DNA of 64,000 bases from positions 1 through 64,000 of the forward strand of contig NZ_QCZH01000020.1 in NCBI RefSeq assembly GCF_003097655.1. Reading direction: 5' to 3'. The notes under the pieces were generated by a model. That model was not told the origin of the DNA and ran no database searches. It saw only the letters and a list, made by a program, of their open reading frames with translations. The stretch is from Flavobacterium laiguense. GTDB taxonomy: Bacteria; Bacteroidota; Bacteroidia; Flavobacteriales; Flavobacteriaceae. Below, piece by piece: positions 59,469 to 64,000 of the stretch (positions within the stretch are counted from its first letter, which is position 1; every line of letters begins with the position of its first letter). The translations under genes and the position numbers were made by a program.

Positions 59469-59498
59469 AAAACCTGCTCGAATGACCGAACAGGTTTT
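59469..59498 (-). terminator. Terminator of clpX
   Basis: AAAACCTGCTCG/CGAACAGGTTTT stem with one mismatch and TTTTT following on the minus strand, 20 bases past the clpX stop. Confidence 0.8.
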
Positions 59499-59518
59499 AG
59501 AAAATATTTCAATTAAAA

Positions 59519-60751
59519 CTAAGAAGCGATCTCCAAACGTTTCAATAAATTTTTATTCAATGTTTCTTTTGCGTATTCCATATCAATTTCCAACTTTTTA
59601 TCATCAGAACTTGGTAATTCATACATCGCATCAGTTAGAATAGCTTCGCATAACGAACGCAATCCACGAGCACCCAATTTGTATTCTAGAGCTTTCTCCA
59701 CAACAAAATCCAAAGCTTCATCGGTAATGGTAAATTCTACCTCATCCATCAAAAACAATTTTTGGTATTGTTTGATTAACGCATTTTTAGGCTGAGTCAA
59801 AATGGCACGCAACGTTTCTCTATCCAAAGGATCCATGTGAGTCAAAACTGGCAAACGACCAATGATTTCAGGAATCAATCCAAAATCCTTGATGTCTTTA
59901 GGGATAATATATTGCAACAAATTGTCTTTGTCAATATTATCAACATTTTTAGATGTAGAATAACCCACAGCTTGACGGTTCAAACGTTTTGAAATAATAC
60001 GCTCCACACCATCAAAAGCACCACCTGCAATAAACAAAATGTTCTGCGTGTTTACTTCAACGAATTTTTGATCTGGATGCTTACGACCTCCTTTTGGCGG
60101 TACGTTAACCACTGTTCCTTCCAATAATTTCAATAAAGCTTGTTGCACTCCTTCTCCAGAAACATCACGAGTGATAGAAGGATTGTCGCTCTTACGGGCA
60201 ATTTTATCAATTTCATCAATAAAAACAATTCCTCTTTCAGCTTTGGCTACATCGTAATCGGCGGCTTGCAAAAGACGAGTCAAAATACTTTCGACATCTT
60301 CCCCTACGTAACCTGCTTCGGTAAGCACTGTTGCATCAACAATAGCAAGAGGCACATCCAACATTTTAGCAATAGTTTTAGCCACCAATGTTTTTCCTGT
60401 TCCCGTTTGCCCTACCATGATGATGTTGCTTTTTTCAATCTCTACCTCATCGTCCAATTGCTGTTGCATCAAACGTTTGTAATGATTGTAAACCGCCACA
60501 GACATTACTTTTTTGGTTTGCTCTTGTCCAATAACGTATTGATCTAGGAAAGCCCTGATTTCTTTTGGTTTCTTTAAAATTAAATCCCCAACTAGTTTAG
60601 AACTTCCGCTTGATTTTAATTCTTCCAGAACAATTCCATGCGCTTGCTCGATGCATTTATCACAAATGTGAGCATCAATACCTGCAATCAATAAATTGGT
60701 TTCCGGTTTCTTTCTTCCGCAGAAAGAACATTGTAATACTTGTTTTGCCAT
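59519..60751 (-). CDS. clpX: ATP-dependent Clp protease ATP-binding subunit ClpX
   Basis: AAA+ unfoldase of 410 residues that feeds substrates to ClpP. The N-terminal zinc-binding domain has [12 protein letters not shown] with CDKC (about 8-35). Walker A is GQTGTGKT near 113-120, Walker B is VFIDEIDKI, and the ClpP-binding IGF-type loop corresponds to VGYSTSK neighbourhood residues near 270. The R-finger segment is in [10 protein letters not shown]. It follows clpP on the same strand by 70 bases and ends in its own terminator. Gene order tig-clpP-clpX is conserved in many bacteria. Confidence 0.96.
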   Translation of the reverse strand: MAKQVLQCSFCGRKKPETNLLIAGIDAHICDKCIEQAHGIVLEELKSSGSSKLVGDLILKKPKEIRAFLDQYVIGQEQTKKVMSVAVYNHYKRLMQQQLDDEVEIEKSNIIMVGQTGTGKTLVAKTIAKMLDVPLAIVDATVLTEAGYVGEDVESILTRLLQAADYDVAKAERGIVFIDEIDKIARKSDNPSITRDVSGEGVQQALLKLLEGTVVNVPPKGGRKHPDQKFVEVNTQNILFIAGGAFDGVERIISKRLNRQAVGYSTSKNVDNIDKDNLLQYIIPKDIKDFGLIPEIIGRLPVLTHMDPLDRETLRAILTQPKNALIKQYQKLFLMDEVEFTITDEALDFVVEKALEYKLGARGLRSLCEAILTDAMYELPSSDDKKLEIDMEYAKETLNKNLLKRLEIAS

Positions 60752-60820
60752 CTTTTTTGATTTCAGATTTTAGATTTTAGATTTTAGATTTCTCTGCCAT
60801 CTAACAACTGCAATCTGTTT

Positions 60821-61495
60821 TTAACTTCTTCTCAACACTTCATCAATCATTCCGTATTCCTTAGCCTCATCAGCTATCATCCAATAATCTCGCTCACTGT
60901 CTTGGTGTACTTTATCAAAAGTTTGTCCTGTATGATGAGAGATTATTTGGTATAATTCGTCTTTCAATTTCAACATTTCGCGCAAGTTGATTTCCATATC
61001 AGTGGCAACACCTTGTGCTCCTCCTGATGGTTGGTGAATCATAACACGAGAATGTGGCAAAGCCGAACGTTTTCCTGCAGCACCCGCACACAAAAGCACA
61101 GCTCCCATAGAAGCTGCCATTCCGGTACAAATAGTAGCTACATCTGGTTTGATGTACTGCATCGTATCATAAATCCCCAATCCTGCATAAACACTTCCTC
61201 CAGGTGAATTCAAATAGATCTGAATGTCCTTTGAAGCATCAGCACTTTCTAAGAATAACAATTGAGCTTGAACGATGTTTGCAATTTGGTCATCAATTCC
61301 TGTACCTAGAAAAATAATTCTATCCATCATTAATCTCGAAAAAACATCCAATTGAGAAATATTCAATTGACGTTCTTCAATAATATAAGGAGTCATATTT
61401 TTTGGGTTCATCGCAGCTACTATTTTATCATAGTACATAGCATTTACTCCCTGATCCTTTATCGCAAATTTTTTGAATTCTTTTCCGTAGTTCAT
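60821..61495 (-). CDS. clpP: ATP-dependent Clp protease proteolytic subunit ClpP
   Basis: Serine peptidase of 224 residues forming the heptameric proteolytic ring that partners ClpX. The nucleophile S129 is in CTGMAASMGA, His154 in RVMIHQPSGG, and an Asp later in the helix region. NSPGGSVYAGLGIYD forms the substrate-binding strand. The first 40 residues form a longer propeptide-like N-terminus than in E. coli. A perfect inverted repeat and the trigger factor terminator lie upstream, so it is likely transcribed from its own promoter within a conserved cluster. Confidence 0.96.
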   Translation of the reverse strand: MNYGKEFKKFAIKDQGVNAMYYDKIVAAMNPKNMTPYIIEERQLNISQLDVFSRLMMDRIIFLGTGIDDQIANIVQAQLLFLESADASKDIQIYLNSPGGSVYAGLGIYDTMQYIKPDVATICTGMAASMGAVLLCAGAAGKRSALPHSRVMIHQPSGGAQGVATDMEINLREMLKLKDELYQIISHHTGQTFDKVHQDSERDYWMIADEAKEYGMIDEVLRRS

Positions 61496-61511
61496 TTTTT
61501 ATAAGTTTTTA

Positions 61512-61563
61512 GTTTAAGGTTTAAAGTTTAAGGTTGCTCAACATTGAACTTTAAACCTTAAAC
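61512..61563. repeat. Intergenic inverted repeat upstream of clpP
   Basis: Perfect 17-bp arms, GTTTAAGGTTTAAAGTT at 61512-61528 and its inverse at 61547-61563, directly precede the clpP start. They may form a hairpin in its leader or be one of the window's short repeat units. Confidence 0.65.
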
Positions 61564-61576
61564 AAATAAAAACAAA

Positions 61577-61607
61577 GAGCGTCAAAATAAATAATGTTTT
61601 GACGCTC
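61577..61607 (-). terminator. Terminator of tig
   Basis: GAGCGTCAAAA/TTTTGACGCTC stem followed by TTTGTTTTTATTT on the minus strand. Confidence 0.85.
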
Positions 61608-61630
61608 AAATATACTTAATTTTTTATAAA

Positions 61631-62956
61631 TTATTCTCCGTAAGAAGCAGCAATAAATTCTTCGTAAGTCACTTCTTTAGTAGCTGGATTCGCTTTTTCT
61701 TTAAATAACTCAAGTAATTTCTCTGCAACCACTTGGTCAGAAAGTCTTTTTACCTCATCTTGGTTAGACAAAACTCTTGCTACAATTCCTTGCACTTCTG
61801 CATCTGTAGGATTCGTTTGTCCAAACTGAGCCATTTGTTGTTTGATTGATTTTGTTGTGAATGATTTCAAGTCTTCAAAAGTAATTTGAATGTTACTTGT
61901 AGCCATTGCTTTTCCTTCAATCAATTGAAAACGCAATCCTCTTTCAGATCTTGCATATTCTACGATTGCTTCTTCTGGAGTCAATTGTTTTTCTCCAACA
62001 GTTTGCAACCATTTGATTAAGAATTCAGATGGCAAATCAAATTTAGTATTTTCGATCAAAAATTCTTGAACATCAGCCAATAATTTTTGGTCCGCTTGTT
62101 GAGCGAATTGAGATTCAGCATCTTCTTTGATTTTTGCTTTCAAGTCTTCTAATGAAGCTACATTTCCAGCACCAAAAAGTTTGTCGAACAATTCTTGGTT
62201 CAATTCAGCTAATTCAGCTCCGTTGATCGCTTCGATAGTAAAGTCAACATCTACAGCTAAACCGTGAACATTATCATGACCCACTTTCAAATAATCCATC
62301 AATTGGTGATCATCTTCAAATAAACCTTTAGTGTTTACGGTAACTACGTCACCCACTTTTTTACCGATGAATTGATCAGCAGTTGCTTTATCTTTAAAAA
62401 TTGCCAAGGCAATTGTAGTAGTATTATTGATTCCTTCAGCCTCGTTAGCGAAAGTTCCAGTGATATCAGAGTCAGCTACAACCACTTCTTGAGGAATTGC
62501 AGTACCAAATTGTTTTTGGATACGCGCTACTTGACCGTCAATTAATTTATCATCAGCAGTAACGATATATTTTACGATATCATTTTTAGCTTCAAGGTCT
62601 AATTCAAAATGTGGCACTAAACCAATTTCATATTCAAAAACCAATTCTTCAGCATCCCAGTTGAAGTTTTCGTTTACTTTAGGAAGTGGATTACCCAAAA
62701 GGTTTAATCTTTCAGATTGCACAAAACGCTCCAAAGCCAAATCAACTACTTTTTGAACTTCTTCTTGTTTGATAGCCTTACCGTATTGTTTTTCAACAAG
62801 GTCTTTAGGCACAGCCCCTTTTCTAAACCCTTTTACAGTTGCCAAAGGCATTTTTTCGTTTATTCTTTTTGCTACTTGTCCTTTGTAATCCATGTGAACA
62901 ACCGTCATTACAATCGTTTCATTCACAGCGTCTATTGCTATTCTTTTGATATCCAT
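61631..62956 (-). CDS. tig: Trigger factor (ribosome-associated chaperone)
   Basis: Protein of 441 residues. The N-terminal ribosome-binding domain (about 1-115) includes MPLATVKGFRKGAVPKDLVE, corresponding to the GFRxGKxP signature. The middle section (about 155-240) corresponds to the PPIase-like domain but is divergent, as is common in Bacteroidota. The C-terminal substrate-holding arm (about 250-430) is helical. It helps nascent chains fold at the ribosome exit. It leads the tig-clpP-clpX cluster, and its promoter region carries a strong palindrome. Confidence 0.93.
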   Translation of the reverse strand: MDIKRIAIDAVNETIVMTVVHMDYKGQVAKRINEKMPLATVKGFRKGAVPKDLVEKQYGKAIKQEEVQKVVDLALERFVQSERLNLLGNPLPKVNENFNWDAEELVFEYEIGLVPHFELDLEAKNDIVKYIVTADDKLIDGQVARIQKQFGTAIPQEVVVADSDITGTFANEAEGINNTTTIALAIFKDKATADQFIGKKVGDVVTVNTKGLFEDDHQLMDYLKVGHDNVHGLAVDVDFTIEAINGAELAELNQELFDKLFGAGNVASLEDLKAKIKEDAESQFAQQADQKLLADVQEFLIENTKFDLPSEFLIKWLQTVGEKQLTPEEAIVEYARSERGLRFQLIEGKAMATSNIQITFEDLKSFTTKSIKQQMAQFGQTNPTDAEVQGIVARVLSNQDEVKRLSDQVVAEKLLELFKEKANPATKEVTYEEFIAASYGE

Positions 62957-62982
62957 CTTCTTCTTTAATTTACATTATAAAA

Positions 62983-63017
62983 TTGGGTTGCAAAATTATG
63001 AAATTTTTGCAACCCAA
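62983..63017 (-). promoter_or_regulatory. tig promoter embedded in a palindrome
   Basis: On the minus strand TTG (63015-63017), 16 bases and TAATTTTG (62991-62998) fit the -33/-7 pattern. The same stretch is an inverted repeat with perfect 13-bp arms (TTGGGTTGCAAAA and its inverse), so a dimeric regulator could cover the whole promoter. No operator family is recognised. Confidence 0.55.
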
Positions 63018-63154
63018 ACAAGTATTTTACCATTTTGAATTTTAGAGGATTATTTAATGAAATTAAGAGAGAAATCGTAACACATCAAAAATCATTTGGG
63101 CGAGACCAATGTCATTAAGTTAAGGGTTTCTTACTACGCTTTTTCTAAATCTAG

Positions 63155-63222
63155 TTCTCGCAAAGACACGAAGTCGCAAAGTTTAGAACTGTTTTCTTTG
63201 CGTCTTCGCGTCTTTGCGAGAA
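63155..63222. repeat. Palindromic repeat with 27-bp arms
   Basis: Arms 63155-63181 (starting TTCTCGCAAAGAC) and 63196-63222 (ending GTCTTTGCGAGAA) match with two mismatches around a 14-base spacer. Internal CGCAAAG units repeat directly. It is bounded by GGGCGAGACC motifs at 63098-63107 and 63251-63260. No gene lies in 62957-63480. Confidence 0.75.
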
Positions 63223-63250
63223 ACAATAAAGCTTAACATAATAATATTAT

Positions 63251-63364
63251 GGGCGAGACCCCATTTTAGAAAGGGCCAAATCTTCTTTGCGCATATACGG
63301 CCTTTTCCAAAAATGCGGTCGGGCTATTTGCGCTACTTCGGTAGCCAGCGTCTATCCCTCTCGC
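63251..63364 (+). ncRNA. Candidate structured RNA element, copy 2
   Basis: A closing stem GCGAG (63253-63257)/CTCGC (63360-63364) encloses GACC/GGTC, then CATTTT (63262-63267)/AAAATG (63310-63315) and an inner GGCC/GGCC hairpin. The 3' half from GTCGGGC to the closing stem is 47 nt, as in copy 1, with the same UUCG-capped GCTAC/GTAGC stem and CCCT box. Stem bases differ from copy 1 in paired, compensatory fashion. Confidence 0.6.
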
Positions 63365-63480
63365 AAACATAAAACGATATGTTTTACATATCGAAACAAC
63401 ATTCAAACTAAAATCCGTGCCAATCTGTTTAATCCGCGTCATCTGTGTGCCATTAACACCAGACAAATCATTGCAACATA

Positions 63481-64000
63481 TTATTTATTAAAACTCGAAA
63501 CAGAAACCGCATCACCAACCGAAACAGTCCCCAATCCAAGCCCAATCACATTTTGACCAAACAACACTTTATTTCCAAAATTTCTATATTTCGCCAATGT
63601 CTTCAAAGGGTCTTTTCCTGAAATGATTCCTTTTTCTTGGTCAACGGTCGTCATTACGCATCTGTCACAAGGTTTCACGCCTACAAAAGAAACGTTTCCA
63701 ATGCTAAATTCCCGCCAAAAGTCCTCCTCAAAAGCCACTCCATTGGTAAAAACAAAATTCGGCCGGAATCGATTCATCGGAATTTTTGTTTCCAATCGCC
63801 CATTCAAATCATCCAACGAAGCTTGCCCAATAATCAAAAAAGGATACCCATCCGAAAACGAATTAATTTCGGCTCCCGTAATCGCATAATTAGGATCTAA
63901 TTTTCGTTCACTCTCTTGCGGCATATACATCAATCGCACCGAAATCTCTAACTGTTTTGCAAACCAATTTGTAGCTGTTTGACTTACTTCAAAAGCGTCA
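63481..64000 (-). CDS. MOSC domain protein, 5' end beyond the window
   Basis: The visible 172 codons are the C-terminal part of a MOSC (molybdenum cofactor sulfurase C-terminal) protein. The frame stays open to the window edge (DAFEVSQTATNWFAKQLEI precedes the first internal start), so the gene continues outside. Seen are RLMYMPQ, FSDGYPFLIIGQASLDDLN, the MOSC core RFRPNFVFTNGVAFEEDFW, and VGVKPCDRCVMTTVD with the conserved Cys that binds the cofactor sulfur. Related proteins such as YcbX and mARC reduce N-hydroxylated compounds using molybdenum cofactor. No ferredoxin domain is seen at this C-terminus. Confidence 0.9.
   Translation of the reverse strand, partial: DAFEVSQTATNWFAKQLEISVRLMYMPQESERKLDPNYAITGAEINSFSDGYPFLIIGQASLDDLNGRLETKIPMNRFRPNFVFTNGVAFEEDFWREFSIGNVSFVGVKPCDRCVMTTVDQEKGIISGKDPLKTLAKYRNFGNKVLFGQNVIGLGLGTVSVGDAVSVSSFNK

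Noticed and set aside
60140..60547. Open frame of 135 codons antisense to clpX
   Set aside because: Shadow of a highly conserved gene; unusual Phe/Cys/His-rich product with no family features.
63251..63364. Structured element considered as a tRNA or tmRNA
   Set aside because: No T-loop GGTTCGA, acceptor stem or anticodon arm is present; the fold matches the element at 17860 instead.

Overview
The window looks like chromosome of a low-GC member of the Flavobacteriaceae (Bacteroidota), most likely Flavobacterium or a close relative. Evidence: several -7 boxes fit the flavobacterial TAnnTTTG pattern, Shine-Dalgarno sequences are largely absent, and the gene families are typical (T9SS type B sorting domain, LytS/LytTR pairs, carboxypeptidase-like plug receptors, a folK-deoxynucleoside kinase fusion, a DUF1573 protein, a GH3-family protein, a TonB receptor beside an MFS permease and trehalase). 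No prophage, CRISPR array, conjugative element or intact insertion sequence is visible. Most of the window is ordinary core genome broken by short palindromic repeats.

Layout. 1-8100: a secreted subtilase that stops abruptly without a sorting domain, then a decayed stretch (about 2.8-3.8 kb) holding remnants of a transposase, a serine hydrolase and an unidentified gene, then two NTF2-like secreted proteins, a CocE/S15-type hydrolase and an SMP-30-like beta-propeller. 8.1-14.1 kb: two LytS-type histidine kinases around an outer-membrane barrel protein, with a single LytTR response regulator; the layout shows a tandem duplication in which one receptor copy has been lost. 14.1-21.8 kb: a lipoprotein, rsmG, a fatty acid desaturase, an aspartate aminotransferase, purT, an AraC regulator, DUF983 and DUF6370 proteins and a Crp-like regulator. 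22-28.4 kb: a two-gene amidohydrolase operon, then pirin, GNAT, OsmC and a 4Fe-4S protein. 28.4-36.4 kb: an acetyltransferase, fabD, a glycerophosphodiesterase lipoprotein, galE with a sugar aminotransferase, kdtA, a tiny Ala-rich lipoprotein and a DUF1508 protein. 36.5-49.5 kb: tRNA-Leu and tRNA-Gly, mutS, a DUF1573 protein, a SpoU methyltransferase, a large T9SS surface protein, folK-dNK, sppA and an AsmA-like protein.

49.6-56.6 kb is a compact sugar-use locus: trehalase, MFS transporter and TonB receptor on the minus strand face a divergent LacI regulator, and two identical 14-bp palindromes 20 bp apart lie between them. This suggests outer-membrane uptake, inner-membrane import and cytosolic hydrolysis of trehalose or a related sugar under LacI control. 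56.8-64 kb: a DUF2797 protein, a GH3 protein, the tig-clpP-clpX protein quality-control cluster and a MOSC-domain gene cut by the window edge.

The most interesting non-coding signal is a pair of unlinked intergenic elements (17860-17972 and 63251-63364). Both fold the same way: a closing stem with a compensatory base change, a variable long hairpin, and a 47-nt 3' half of identical length carrying a UUCG-capped stem and a CCCT box. Also notable are an 18-bp palindrome that appears to have been inserted in frame in purT, a dispersed palindromic element shared by two distant intergenic regions, and an unannotated Trp-rich coding fragment overlapping the end of kdtA.
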